From: an uncultured Gammaproteobacteria bacterium
GTDB lineage: Bacteria; Pseudomonadota; Gammaproteobacteria; GCA-001735895
Direction: 5' to 3'
NCBI GenBank assembly: GCA_937894085.1
Contig: CALCSG010000074.1
Span: 1 to 43,820 of the forward strand
DNA length: 43,820 nt
Shown: positions 16,182 to 26,883 of the stretch, piece after piece
How the letters are laid out: every line of letters starts with the position of its first letter
How positions within the stretch are numbered: the stretch's first letter is position 1
Program-made: the position numbers and the translations under genes
Notes under the pieces: generated by a model
The model's database searches: none
Told to the model about the DNA's origin: nothing
Seen by the model: the letters and a program-made list of their open reading frames with translations, nothing else

Positions 16182-17468
16182 ATGAATAATGCCAACTGGT
16201 TTCTGCTTGTAGGCGCACTATTGCTCGCTATGGGACTGATCACGCCGGTCGTTAAACGCCTGCCTATCACCTCTGCCATGATCTATCTGGGCGTGGGTAT
16301 CCTGGTTGGCCCCATGGTCCTGGGGCTGTTCCACTTTAACCCGCTCAAACAGTCGGCGTTGCTAGAGGTGTTGACCGAGGTCGCGGTGCTGATCTCGCTG
16401 TTTGCCGCAGGCGTTAAAATGCCGGTGCCTGTGACCTATGGCCGTTGGCGCACGCCGGTGCTGCTCGCGTTTCTCGCCATGACTATCTCGGTCGCGCTGG
16501 TCACAGTGTTTGCCTATTATCTGCTCGGTTTACCGCTTGGTGCAGCCATACTGCTCGGCGCCATCGTCGCCCCAACTGATCCGGTACTGGCCACTGATGT
16601 GCAGATTCGTCATCCCCATGACCATGACCGGCTCCGATTTATATTAACCTGCGAAGCGGGCATGAACTACGGCACCGCCTTTCCATTTGTCATGCTCGGC
16701 CTGGGTCTGCTCGGCCTGCACGAACTGGGTGAGTTCGGTCTGCATTGGGTGCTGGTGGATGTGCTCTGGGCGACGACAGCAGCCATTGCCATCGGCGTGG
16801 CAACAGGTAGTGCCGTTGCGTACCTGGTAGTGCACCTGCGGCGCAACGGGCGTGATGCCGGTCTGCTGGACGACTTCCTGGGCCTGGGCCTGATTGGTGT
16901 GGTGTACGGCGTGAGCGTGTTATTCAGCGCATGGGGCTTTCTGGCCGTATTCTTCGCCGCCGTGGCGCTACGTCAAACCGAGCTCAGGCTCGCTGGTGGC
17001 GCTGCAGACCCCCCACAACAGCTGCAAACCGATATGCCGGTCGTCACCCATGATAGTGCGACGACACACCATGTTAGTGAAGCCTCCCTGGTGTTCAAGG
17101 AACATCTCGAGCGCCTGTCAGAACTTGTCCTTATTCTGCTCATTGGCGGCACCCTATTTATGGACTCGTGGAGCTGGGGTGCTGTCGGTTTCGCGCTATT
17201 TCTATTCACAATAGCGCGCCCGTTGAGTGTTTTCTCCAGTCTGCCTGGCAGCCGCACCTCGTGGCGCATACAGGGTATGGCCGGCTGGTTCGGGGTACGG
17301 GGTATTGGCTCTCTCTACTACCTCATGTACGCCATCCAGCACGGACTTCCTGAAAATCTGGCTCTGCAGTTGATTCAATTGACGCTGGTAGTGGTAACGC
17401 TTTCCATTGTCGTTCACGGCATCAGCGTGAAACCGTTGATGCGTCATTTCTGGCGGCGGCGTGGATAA
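16182..17468 (+). CDS. CPA1-type cation/proton antiporter with altered ND motif
   Basis: 428 residues with about 12 membrane helices, the usual length for the membrane part of NhaP-like antiporters. Typical motifs are GAIVAPTDPVLATDVQ (from residue 126; D133 in TDP) and EAGMNYGTAFPF (Y163). In the family the second motif is normally EAGxNDGxAFPF, whose Asp belongs to the ion-binding site; here the codon is TAC (16668-16670), Tyr. One G-to-T change explains it. Transport may be lost or changed, or the base may be an error. A hydrophilic loop (residues of about 275-305) separates the two halves. No RCK or UspA domain follows. Confidence 0.85.
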   Translation: MNNANWFLLVGALLLAMGLITPVVKRLPITSAMIYLGVGILVGPMVLGLFHFNPLKQSALLEVLTEVAVLISLFAAGVKMPVPVTYGRWRTPVLLAFLAMTISVALVTVFAYYLLGLPLGAAILLGAIVAPTDPVLATDVQIRHPHDHDRLRFILTCEAGMNYGTAFPFVMLGLGLLGLHELGEFGLHWVLVDVLWATTAAIAIGVATGSAVAYLVVHLRRNGRDAGLLDDFLGLGLIGVVYGVSVLFSAWGFLAVFFAAVALRQTELRLAGGAADPPQQLQTDMPVVTHDSATTHHVSEASLVFKEHLERLSELVLILLIGGTLFMDSWSWGAVGFALFLFTIARPLSVFSSLPGSRTSWRIQGMAGWFGVRGIGSLYYLMYAIQHGLPENLALQLIQLTLVVVTLSIVVHGISVKPLMRHFWRRRG

Positions 17469-17764
17469 TCCTGGAAACCTCAGTTGGGCGCGAAAAAGAC
17501 GCGTAAGGCAGCTCTTTTGCTTCCTGCAACCACTGCATTAGTGCATCCATGCACGACATTTTGGCGTGCATGGTGAATCAGAAAAACTCGAGGTCACCTT
17601 ATTGGTGATAAAAGCTTTTTCTGGTTTGCCAGGTGCGTCAAGTAGTTGCGTGGACTTTTGTGATCCAACTGAGGTTTCCAGGATTATACTCAAGGGAGTT
17701 ATCAGCTTACTTGAAAATTCAGTACCTAAAAACTATAAGGGGGTCAGCGCCCTTTACCGCACAT
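17469..17764. other. Convergent intergenic region with two hairpins
   Basis: The antiporter and the ATPase operon converge here. CCATGCACG (17547-17555) pairs with CGTGCATGG (17565-17573). TCACC (17594-17598) pairs with GGTGA (17604-17608), flanked by A and T tracts on both sides (GAAAAAC and GCTTTTTC). The latter could end transcription from both directions. No gene is convincing in this stretch. Confidence 0.4.
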
Positions 17765-18643
17765 CTACCTCAGTGCTTCGAAGCCAGAAATCACGTCGAA
17801 CAGTTCCTCATCGATACCACTTTGCCGCAGGCGGTGAAACGTTCGGTTAAGATCTTGCTGCAGTTCATCGATATTTTTTTCTGCGCGTTGCATCGCGGCC
17901 AGTCGGCTGGCATTTTCACTGGCGAGCGATTCAGCACACGCCCTGAACAGGGTAACAAAAAGATATTCACGCACCATTGCCCGTAAGGTTCGTTCTCTGC
18001 TGTTCATCACCTCTGGCAAATTTTGCGTCGGCCATTGAATCTCGGCCAGATTCTGCAACCAGGTTTCATCCAGCGGCAGCAACTGCTGACTTGCGGGGGT
18101 ATAAATCGACCCGGTTTTTGGGCGATTATGAAACAGGTAAACATGTTCAATTAAACCCTGTTCACGCTGTGCTTCCAGTTCAATCAGAATCTGCCCCACC
18201 AGTGGTGTAATGGCATTAATCGAATTCGGCAAAGTAAAGCCTGACATCGGTTGCAGCCGGGTTTCCGCGAGGCGTGATTGAATACGCACTCCCACTGCCC
18301 AGACAGTTTTTTTACCCGGCAGTTTTTCCAGCGTATCAACCGCGTATTCCACCATGGCCTCATTAAACTGACCAACCAGGCCCTGATCGGAACCAAATAC
18401 GATGGCGGCAATCGCGGTCTGCTATTGCTGTTTTTTTGCCGGCATAGCAGCCAGTGATTTACCCTCGCGGAAACAGGCGGCGAGCCCCAGTTGAACCGTT
18501 CGATAATAATCATCCAGCGAGCGCACGGCATTTTCGTACTGGCCGATGCTCGATGCCGCCATCGCTTTCATGGTGCGCACCACGGATTCAAGCTCTTTAG
18601 CACTACCAATCTTGTGACGCAGGCTGGCGACGCTATCGCTCAT
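17765..18643 (-). pseudogene. atpG: N-ATPase gamma subunit, interrupted by an in-frame TAG
   Basis: The frame starts at ATG 18641-18643 (SVASLRHKIGSAKELESVVR), overlapping the atpA stop by 4 bases. It meets TAG at 18422-18424 after AKKQQ and then continues in the same frame (QTAIAAIVFGSDQGLVGQFN) to the normal C-terminus (SGIDEELFDVISGFEALR). No frameshift is involved; one C-to-T change from CAG would explain it. Without suppression only 73 residues are made, lacking the C-terminal coiled-coil half of the rotor shaft, and the enzyme would not work. An error in the sequence is the main alternative. Confidence 0.85.
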
Positions 18644-20244
18644 GATGTTTCTTTCATTGATGTCTCATTCGGTGTCGGCTCAGGATGAAAGCTGGCGAGT
18701 GCCTGGCTGGCAATCTGGATAATCGATGCCTGATCTTCTTCACTCAGCTTTTTAGCGCTGTCAAACCGTGCGCGCACCTCGGCCGGAATATCCGCGGCGG
18801 CTTCACGCACGGCCTGCTCGGCCGCGGTCATTTGCTCTAGCGGTACAGCATCAAATAGATTTTCCGACAACGCCAGTAACACGGCAATCTGTTCTGTCAT
18901 CGACACCGGAGCAAATTCCGGCTGTTTGAGACAGGCACGAATGCTCCGTCCGTGTTCGATAATTTTTCGGGTGTTGTCGTCCAGCCGGGCACCAAAGCGG
19001 GCAAACGTTTCCAGCTCTTCGAATTGTGCGAAGGCCAGTTTAAGATCACCAGTCACGGCGCGGTAAGCCGCACGTTGCGCCTTGCCACCGACGCGTGAAA
19101 CTGATTTACCAACGTCAACTGCGGGTAACACACCGAGTTCAAACAGCGAAGGCGAGAGGTAAATCTGGCCATCGGTAATGGAAATTAAATTGGTTGGAAT
19201 ATAGGCGGAAATATCCTGCGCTTCGGTTTCGATAATCGGCAATGCCGTCATCGATCCGCCACCAAGCTCGGTGCTTAGATGCGTGGCGCGTTCCAGCAGG
19301 CGTGAATGAATATAAAAAATATCACCGGGAAAGGCTTCCCGACCCGGTGGCCGGCGCAACAATAAAGACAGTTCGCGATAAGCACGCGCATGATGCGTCA
19401 GATCGTCATAAACCACCAGTACATCAAGACCCTGCTGCATAAAATACTCCGCGATGCTGGTCGCGGCATACGGCGCCACGTAAGCCAGTCCGGGCGGATC
19501 GTTACCTTCGGTGACTACAACGACGGTGTATTCCAACGCACCCTGCTCGCGCAATGTGGCGATCACTTTGGCGACACCCGAGGCGCGCTGGCCAATGGCG
19601 CAATACACACACAACACATTCTTACCGCGCTGGTTAAGTATCGTGTCGAGCGCAATCGCCGTCTTTCCGGTCTGCCGGTCACCGAGAATTAATTCACGCT
19701 GACCGCGACCTACTGGAATAAGTGCATCAATCACCTTGATGCCGGTTTGCAGCGGTACACTGACCGGATCACGATCCAGTATAGCTGGCGCAGGACGTTC
19801 AACGGGCAGGCGTTCACTGGCAACCAGTCGGCCCTTGCCATCCAGCGGCTGACCCATGGGATTAATAATGCGTCCAAGCAATCCATCGCCCACCGGCACA
19901 TCCACCACGTGCCCGCTGCGTTCGACTTCATCGCCAGCCTGCAAGTGCCAGTAGTCGCCAAGCAGCACGACGCCGATTTCATCTTCATCCACATTGAAGG
20001 CAATGCCATAAATATCGCCGGGGAATTTAAGCACTTCTTCAAAGCCGACACCGGGTAGACCGGATACTTTAGCGATACCTGTCGCAATACTGGTAATCGT
20101 GCCCACTTCCCGCGGAGTTAGTTGTGGCACAAAAGATTCACGCGCCTGGCTTATTCCGGCAAACGCACGATCAAACACATTTTTCAGATTGTCCCTTTTC
20201 AGATTATCCCTTTTTAGATTGTCATGGGCTTTTTCAGTGCTCAT
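18640..20244 (-). CDS. atpA: N-ATPase alpha subunit
   Basis: 534 residues from ATG 20242-20244 (MSTEKAHD). Met codons at 20256 and 20295 lie further upstream in frame, inside atpF. The P-loop GDRQTGKT is at residues 178-185. The alpha-type nucleotide domain ([32 protein letters not shown] by position) and the C-terminal helical domain are complete. The N-terminus carries a short DNLKR triplication. It overlaps atpF by 11 bases and atpG by 4. It forms the non-catalytic sites of the F1 head. Confidence 0.93.
   Translation of the reverse strand: MSTEKAHDNLKRDNLKRDNLKNVFDRAFAGISQARESFVPQLTPREVGTITSIATGIAKVSGLPGVGFEEVLKFPGDIYGIAFNVDEDEIGVVLLGDYWHLQAGDEVERSGHVVDVPVGDGLLGRIINPMGQPLDGKGRLVASERLPVERPAPAILDRDPVSVPLQTGIKVIDALIPVGRGQRELILGDRQTGKTAIALDTILNQRGKNVLCVYCAIGQRASGVAKVIATLREQGALEYTVVVVTEGNDPPGLAYVAPYAATSIAEYFMQQGLDVLVVYDDLTHHARAYRELSLLLRRPPGREAFPGDIFYIHSRLLERATHLSTELGGGSMTALPIIETEAQDISAYIPTNLISITDGQIYLSPSLFELGVLPAVDVGKSVSRVGGKAQRAAYRAVTGDLKLAFAQFEELETFARFGARLDDNTRKIIEHGRSIRACLKQPEFAPVSMTEQIAVLLALSENLFDAVPLEQMTAAEQAVREAAADIPAEVRARFDSAKKLSEEDQASIIQIASQALASFHPEPTPNETSMKETS
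20185..20223 (-). repeat. 15-bp triplet repeat in the atpA N-terminus
   Basis: Units at 20185-20199, 20200-20214 and a partial third (20215-20223) encode repeated DNLKR. The length is a multiple of three, so copy changes would not break the frame. Confidence 0.8.
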
Positions 20245-21064
20245 TGTTCTCGACATCCTGACCCGTAGTAGCTGCCGTTTTTTCAGCAACAGCACCCTCC
20301 GTTGCAGTCTTATTTTTCAGCAGATCATCAACACTGTTTGCCAGTGAATCCAGATAATCAGTAATACTCCAGGCTATCTTGCGTCCACCAGAGATGATCT
20401 CAATGCCGCTGACCAGATCCGGCACGATGATGAACTCGAGTGGTTTCTGTTTGCCCAATATTTCCGCAACCGCCGTTTCAATAGCCGCACTTTGCTTTTC
20501 TGATAATTGAAAGGCAGTACGTACTCGCAATGCATCGGATGATTTTTTTAAAGCTGATTTCAATTCGGTTATCTGTGCCTTGTTTAGCTTATGCAAACTA
20601 TCAAGAAAGATATCCGTCATGCGTTGTTCCAGACTCGTTCCAGCAAGATCAGACAGGACCTTACGGGCAATCGCAAACACTTCTTCGCGTGCGCGACGGC
20701 CGAGCTCTTCATTTAGACTCTGCTGTTCGTTTCTTAATGCCTGTTCCAGTCTGCCACGCAAATCCTCGGACTCCTGTCGTGCCGCATCAAGCAACTGCGC
20801 ACGTTCTGTTTTGGCCGCTTCCTGCATCTCATTCATGTGTGCGTTACGTTGTTGATCGAATACCTCGTTTTTCTGCTGATACTCTTCGCGTTGCTTTTGC
20901 GCTTCGGTTTCTTTTGTTTCGGCATCAGCAATTTTCGCGGCGATGCGTTTTTCCCGCGCATCAATCGCGTCTAGAATTGGCCGGTACAAAAACCGTTTCA
21001 GCAACCATACCAGGATAAGAAAGTTGATGACCTGCGCAATAACGGTAAACCAGTCGATCAGCAT
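20234..21064 (-). CDS. atpF: N-ATPase b subunit with delta-like C-terminal extension
   Basis: 276 residues, far longer than a normal b subunit (about 156). Residues 5-25 form the membrane anchor ([21 protein letters not shown]), followed by a long coiled coil to about residue 140. The tail, with [24 protein letters not shown] and TDYLDSL, resembles the end of delta/OSCP. N-ATPase operons lack a delta gene, and this extension may replace it as the stator cap; that is inference. A charged, low-complexity end overlaps the start of atpA. Confidence 0.88.
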   Translation of the reverse strand: MLIDWFTVIAQVINFLILVWLLKRFLYRPILDAIDAREKRIAAKIADAETKETEAQKQREEYQQKNEVFDQQRNAHMNEMQEAAKTERAQLLDAARQESEDLRGRLEQALRNEQQSLNEELGRRAREEVFAIARKVLSDLAGTSLEQRMTDIFLDSLHKLNKAQITELKSALKKSSDALRVRTAFQLSEKQSAAIETAVAEILGKQKPLEFIIVPDLVSGIEIISGGRKIAWSITDYLDSLANSVDDLLKNKTATEGAVAEKTAATTGQDVENNEH

Positions 21065-21067
21065 GAG

Positions 21068-21355
21068 CTATTTTCCTGCAGCCTGGGCGAGGGCGATGAC
21101 CTGATTCCAGAACGGATTGGCAAAAATCAGGATCATCGACACCACAAAACAGTAAATGGCGGTGGATTCGATCATCGCCAGACCGACAAACAATGTGCGG
21201 GTAATGGTTGCCGATGCATCGGGTTGTTGGGCCAGAGAAGTCAGCGCGGTTGCCACTGCCTTGCCTTCACCCAGTGATGGCCCGATAACCCCGATGGCGA
21301 TGGTAATGCCAGCGGTGAAAATCGATACCATAGCGATAATAGTTACGCTGTCCAT
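21068..21355 (-). CDS. atpE: N-ATPase c subunit (rotor ring)
   Basis: 95 residues from ATG 21353-21355; a longer open frame continues upstream, but only this start gives a two-helix proteolipid. Helix 1 has GPSLGEGKA with E30. Helix 2 has E63-S64-T65-x-x-Y68, the residue set associated with Na+ coordination in sodium F-ATPases, with E30 at the place of the usual Gln. N-type ATPases have been proposed as Na+ pumps on this basis. The ion actually moved cannot be fixed from sequence. Confidence 0.92.
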   Translation of the reverse strand: MDSVTIIAMVSIFTAGITIAIGVIGPSLGEGKAVATALTSLAQQPDASATITRTLFVGLAMIESTAIYCFVVSMILIFANPFWNQVIALAQAAGK

Positions 21356-21389
21356 AATATCTCCTTTAATTGTCGTAGTTGATGATTCA

Positions 21390-22106
21390 TTATTTGCTTT
21401 CCGATTCTGTTTTGTTTTCTGCTTCGCCTTCCGGTTTGGTGCTGCGGACTCGTGTCGCCGCAGCAATATAAACCGTGGCCAGAATGCTGAAGATGTAAGC
21501 CTGCACCATGCCGGTCAGTAATCCGAGCGCACTCATGATGATAGGGAAAATGAAGGGCGTAATGGTCAACAGGATGGCCAGTATCATGGTGCCGCTCATC
21601 ATGTTGCCGAACAGTCGTACAGCCAGTGCCAGGGTGCGCGAGATCTCGCTGACAATATTGAATGGCAGCATGATAACCGTCGGCTGCAGGTAGGAACGAA
21701 GGTAGCCACCTACCCCGCTCTGTTCGATGCCAAACATCGGTACCGCGATAAACACACAGATCGCCAGCGCGGTGGTGGTGGAGAGCGAACCTGTCGGTGG
21801 CTCATAGCCGGGTACAACAGTGAACAGGCTCGCCATGGCAACGAACAGGAACAGGCTGCCCAGAAAGCTGAGATATTTTTGTGGGTTTTTAAGTCCCACC
21901 TCTTCTATCTGCTGATTAATGCCGGTGACGATAATCTCCAGCAAATTCTGCCAGCGCGAACGTTGCTGCTCTGTCGACAGATTTCGAGTAATGAGTTTCG
22001 AACCGATGACCAGCACCAGCATCAGCCCCCAGGTATAAACAATGGTGGCATTGAGTTTGAAAAAACCCATTTGCCAGTAAATAATGTTGTCAGGACTAAG
22101 ATTCAT
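21390..22106 (-). CDS. atpB: N-ATPase a subunit
   Basis: 238 residues, with five or six membrane helices. The essential arginine is R164 in SRTLALAVRLFGNMMSG, facing the c-ring carboxylate. It overlaps atpR by 11 bases and is followed by atpE after 34 bases, a gap that includes the atpE ribosome binding site (GGAGA). The acidic C-terminal tail is short. It provides the ion half-channels. Confidence 0.93.
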   Translation of the reverse strand: MNLSPDNIIYWQMGFFKLNATIVYTWGLMLVLVIGSKLITRNLSTEQQRSRWQNLLEIIVTGINQQIEEVGLKNPQKYLSFLGSLFLFVAMASLFTVVPGYEPPTGSLSTTTALAICVFIAVPMFGIEQSGVGGYLRSYLQPTVIMLPFNIVSEISRTLALAVRLFGNMMSGTMILAILLTITPFIFPIIMSALGLLTGMVQAYIFSILATVYIAAATRVRSTKPEGEAENKTESESK

Positions 22107-22407
22107 GCGCTTCTACCGTAATACTGTTTTTAGGCTGATCTGCAATGCGCGTTAGCCGGGTGACGATGATGCGTGCGATGATAAAACCCAGTAAGCCAGC
22201 GACGAGTCTCTGCCAGTTGTCACCCAGAATAAAATAGAATCCCAGTATGACGACACTACTGCGCAGCAACATACTGCCTAAAAACAACAACGCCACCTGT
22301 TTGCTCGATTCAATTTTACGTACCGTCCACCAAAGTCCGGCGAAAAAAAACGTACCAAGCAATCCACCTTCTAATAGAGCAAATAGCAGATGCAGATATT
22401 CATTCAT
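22096..22407 (-). CDS. atpR: N-ATPase accessory membrane protein AtpR
   Basis: 103 residues from ATG 22405-22407 (MNEYLHLLFALLEGGLLG). It has three membrane helices (about 4-24, 36-57, 62-82), with arginines R30 and R49/R50 near helix ends. AtpR is specific to N-ATPase operons and has been suggested to help Na+ delivery or c-ring assembly. It overlaps atpQ by 8 bases upstream and atpB by 11 bases downstream. Confidence 0.88.
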   Translation of the reverse strand: MNEYLHLLFALLEGGLLGTFFFAGLWWTVRKIESSKQVALLFLGSMLLRSSVVILGFYFILGDNWQRLVAGLLGFIIARIIVTRLTRIADQPKNSITVEAHES

Positions 22408-22737
22408 GTTTATTCTCCTCTTCGTCCTGATGAATTTCCCTGTCTTCCTTAACGATCCAGCGCCAGGCATTAAAGCAGCCCAGACAAAGGCCTGCAACCA
22501 GCAGCGCGAGCGTCCATGAATGTTCACCCGGATAATGCTTGTCGAGCCAGAGCCCGAGAGCCGCACCCAGCAAGGTGGGCATTGCCACCGACCAGCCAAC
22601 CAGCCCCATCATACCCAGGCCGGACCACACGGTTTTCGTCACATGGCGTTGCGCCTTCAGTTTGCGTGCAGCCATATCACCGACCTGCCGGCTGAATTCG
22701 GTTTTGCCCGGTCGCTGATTCATATCTGGTTTTTCAG

Positions 22738-22741
<4 letters not shown>
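22400..22741 (-). CDS. atpQ: N-ATPase accessory membrane protein AtpQ (AtpI-like)
   Basis: 113 residues, with two membrane helices (about 45-66 and 77-95) separated by a short loop (LDKHYPGEHSW), the AtpI/AtpZ pattern. The N-terminus is basic and the C-terminus is charged (EDREIHQDEEENKHE). AtpI-like proteins assist c-ring assembly. It overlaps atpC by 4 bases and atpR by 8 bases. Confidence 0.85.
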
Positions 22742-24661
<1,920 letters not shown>

Positions 24662-24674
<13 letters not shown>

Positions 24675-25549
24675 GGGTTAACCTTCATCAGCTGTTTGCG
24701 AATCGATAGCAACTCCTGCTGGCGCCTGGCATCAGTTTCAGGGTAGTGCATTTTGAGTGAGTTGAAGGTGTCGAGAATAATCTTTGAAACAATCAGCCGG
24801 GCATTCTTTTTGTCGTCGGCGGGAACCACATACCATGGCGCAAGTTTTGTGCTCGTTGCGCCCAGGCATGCTTCATAGGCCCCCATGTACTGGTTCCAGA
24901 ATTTCCGCTCTTCAATGTCAGCAAGAGAGAGTTTCCAGTTTTTTTCCGGCACATCGATGCGATCGAGAAAGCGTTTGCGCTGCTCTTCCCCGGACAGATG
25001 CAAAAAGAACTTGATGATACGTGTGCCGTTACGATGTAGATGATTCTCCAGATCCACGATGGAACGATAGCGCTCCTGCCAGATGGTTTTCTCGTCGAGC
25101 ACCCCATCCGGCAATCCCTGGCTGCGCAAAATCTCAGGATGAACTCGAACAATCAACACTTCCTCATAATAAGATCGGTTAAAGATACCAATCCGACCGC
25201 GTTCAGGCAATCGCTGGGTGCTGCGCCACAAAAAATCGTGCTCCAGTTCCTCTGCACTAGGGTGCTTGAAACTGAACACCTGGCAGCCCTGGGGGTTGAT
25301 GCCAGACATCACATGCCGAATGGCACCATCCTTGCCGGCGGCATCCATTGCCTGAAAAATCAGCAACACTGAATAGTGGTCAGATGCGTAGTGTAGGCGT
25401 TGCAACTCGCTCAGCTCCTTCACCTGTTTTTTGAGGAGTTTTTTGTATTTCTTTTTCGACTTGTACGCCGATTTAACCAGCGTCGGCCACTTCTCGAGAT
25501 CGACTTTCTCGCCTTCCTGTACCCGGAAATCTTTTGATTTAATTTTCAT
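24662..25549 (-). CDS. ppk2: PPK2-family polyphosphate kinase
   Basis: 295 residues. The Walker A region is [19 protein letters not shown] (K73), followed by the Walker B and lid signatures [13 protein letters not shown] and [23 protein letters not shown]2 enzymes move phosphate between polyphosphate and nucleoside mono- or diphosphates; single-domain members of this length act on ADP or AMP. AGAGGAAAAA precedes ATG 25547-25549. Placed between stress genes and the N-ATPase, it suggests an energy reserve function. Confidence 0.9.
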
Positions 25550-25652
25550 TTTTTCCTCTATGTTTTTGCCTCACCTCGCCGAATCACACGCGCCGCCGCC
25601 TCGAGCCGCCCTGATCCGCGTAGACGTCGTGGTGGCCTGGCTCTTACTTGTT

Positions 25653-26189
25653 TCAAAGCAGCGTGAACACAGGCGCCGCACCTTTCCATTCCATGCGTTT
25701 ACGCCAGGTTTCAGGGTCATCATTACCACAGTGCATCAGCAACACGGTCTTACCACCCATAACCGCCTGATGCAGCAATTCCAGTTTGTCCTCGGGAATC
25801 CCTATTCGGCGAAAAGCAATGGTCAGGTGCGTTGCTGCGGCACCCGTGGTCATCACGCCGGCACCAACCGCCGCACCCACAATCGCATCGATCAGTGGTC
25901 CGGCCAGAAGCACGGGGCCGATGCCGGGCAGCAGAAATAGCCCGGCAGTGCCGATAAACAGTCCACCCAGTGAACCCCATAAGGCACCCTGTGCACCCCA
26001 GACCTTGAAACGTTCCTTTTCATTGGTATAGGCAATCCCCAGCACATCGTCACCCAGTCCACCCGACTTGTGCAGGATTGAAACCTGATCCATCGGAAAA
26101 TCATGTTTGATCATCTGTTCTACCAGATTCTGGGCGTCGTCAGGATTTTCAAATACTGCACCCACAAAATGTTCGCTATGTTTAGTCAT
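25653..26189 (-). CDS. DUF1269-like membrane stress protein
   Basis: 178 residues. The N-terminal ferredoxin-like part (FVGAVFENPDDAQNLVEQMIKHDFPMDQVSIL by position 8-39) resembles general stress protein 17M. A glycine-rich membrane hairpin follows (GLFIGTAGLFLLPGIGPVLLAGPL, then IVGAAVGAGVMTTGAAATHL). A short C-terminal domain (GGKTVLLMHC) ends it. Such proteins are annotated as DUF1269 or heat-induced membrane proteins; the function is unknown. Confidence 0.7.
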   Translation of the reverse strand: MTKHSEHFVGAVFENPDDAQNLVEQMIKHDFPMDQVSILHKSGGLGDDVLGIAYTNEKERFKVWGAQGALWGSLGGLFIGTAGLFLLPGIGPVLLAGPLIDAIVGAAVGAGVMTTGAAATHLTIAFRRIGIPEDKLELLHQAVMGGKTVLLMHCGNDDPETWRKRMEWKGAAPVFTLL

Positions 26190-26249
26190 ATTAAGAGCTC
26201 TCTTTATCAGGATTAAAAATTATTTGTTTCTCTATAACCTGCTGAGGTT

Positions 26250-26809
26250 TCATGGTGATTCGTTTGTGCTGGTTTTATGCAAACTCCATCCGATTGCGAC
26301 CAGCGCCATACCGTCGAAAAGCAGATTGATACCAACATACAGACCCACCAGCCACAGCGAGGTGACTGGCCAGCTGGTCAGAAACAGAGTTACGAGTACA
26401 ATCGACATCACACCATTGATGACCATCCAGCCCCAGCCTTTTGCAGGGTGCACGGACTGAGCGAGAATAAAGCTGCCCAGCGCATCGAGCAGCAGATACA
26501 CAGCCAGCAGCATACCCACCACTTGCACGCCGCCAATGGGATAGAACAGCATCAGACTGCCGGTGATGATCAACAGTAATGGTTTGAGCCAGGCCATTAC
26601 CTGCGTTGGGCAGTGTTTATATGTGTGTGCCGCCCACAGCACACCACCTACCAGCATTAGCCCCCCCCCACAAAGATCACGGTGCTAAATGCCATCAGCG
26701 CTGGCAGTAAAATTCCGAAAGCACCCAGCATGATCATCAGAAAACCGATAGGTAATGTATAGGATCCGAATTTTTCGAAAACTTTTGTATCAATTACAGG
26801 GTTATGCAT
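26250..26809 (-). pseudogene. hdeD: HdeD/DUF308 membrane protein, frame broken at a G9 run
   Basis: Start ATG 26807-26809 with GGAAAAT upstream. The first part (FGSYTLPIGFLMIMLGAFGILLPALMAF) runs to TAA 26657-26659 right after a run of nine G on the minus strand (26661-26669). With seven or ten G the frame continues as LMLVGGVLWAAHTYKHCP to a complete protein of about 185 residues with six helices, the HdeD layout. HdeD in E. coli takes part in acid resistance. The tract may be a phase-variable switch or a homopolymer miscall. Confidence 0.75.
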
Positions 26810-26833
26810 ATATTTTCCATGGTTCTGGTTCAA

Positions 26834-26849
26834 GTGCACATACGTGCAC
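26834..26849. promoter_or_regulatory. Palindrome upstream of hdeD
   Basis: GTGCAC-ATAC-GTGCAC (26834-26849) begins 25 bases before the hdeD start and lies 35 bases after the phosphoketolase stop. It is not a member of the TGTWCG family. It may be an operator. Confidence 0.35.
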
Positions 26850-26883
26850 GCTTTTGTTTTCATCAATATCGACAGCTTGTTGC

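Noticed and set aside
17566-17850. 94-codon plus-strand frame between the antiporter and atpG
   Set aside because: It runs into atpG on the other strand, lacks a ribosome binding site and covers terminator-like hairpins.
18422-18424. TAG read as a sense codon (recoding)
   Set aside because: Other breaks in the window use TAG, TGA and frameshifts in clearly dead genes, and no pyrrolysine-type genes are visible, so simple mutation or error is likelier.
20185-20223. Triplet repeat as a CRISPR array
   Set aside because: The units are 15 bases, contiguous without spacers, and lie inside a coding frame.
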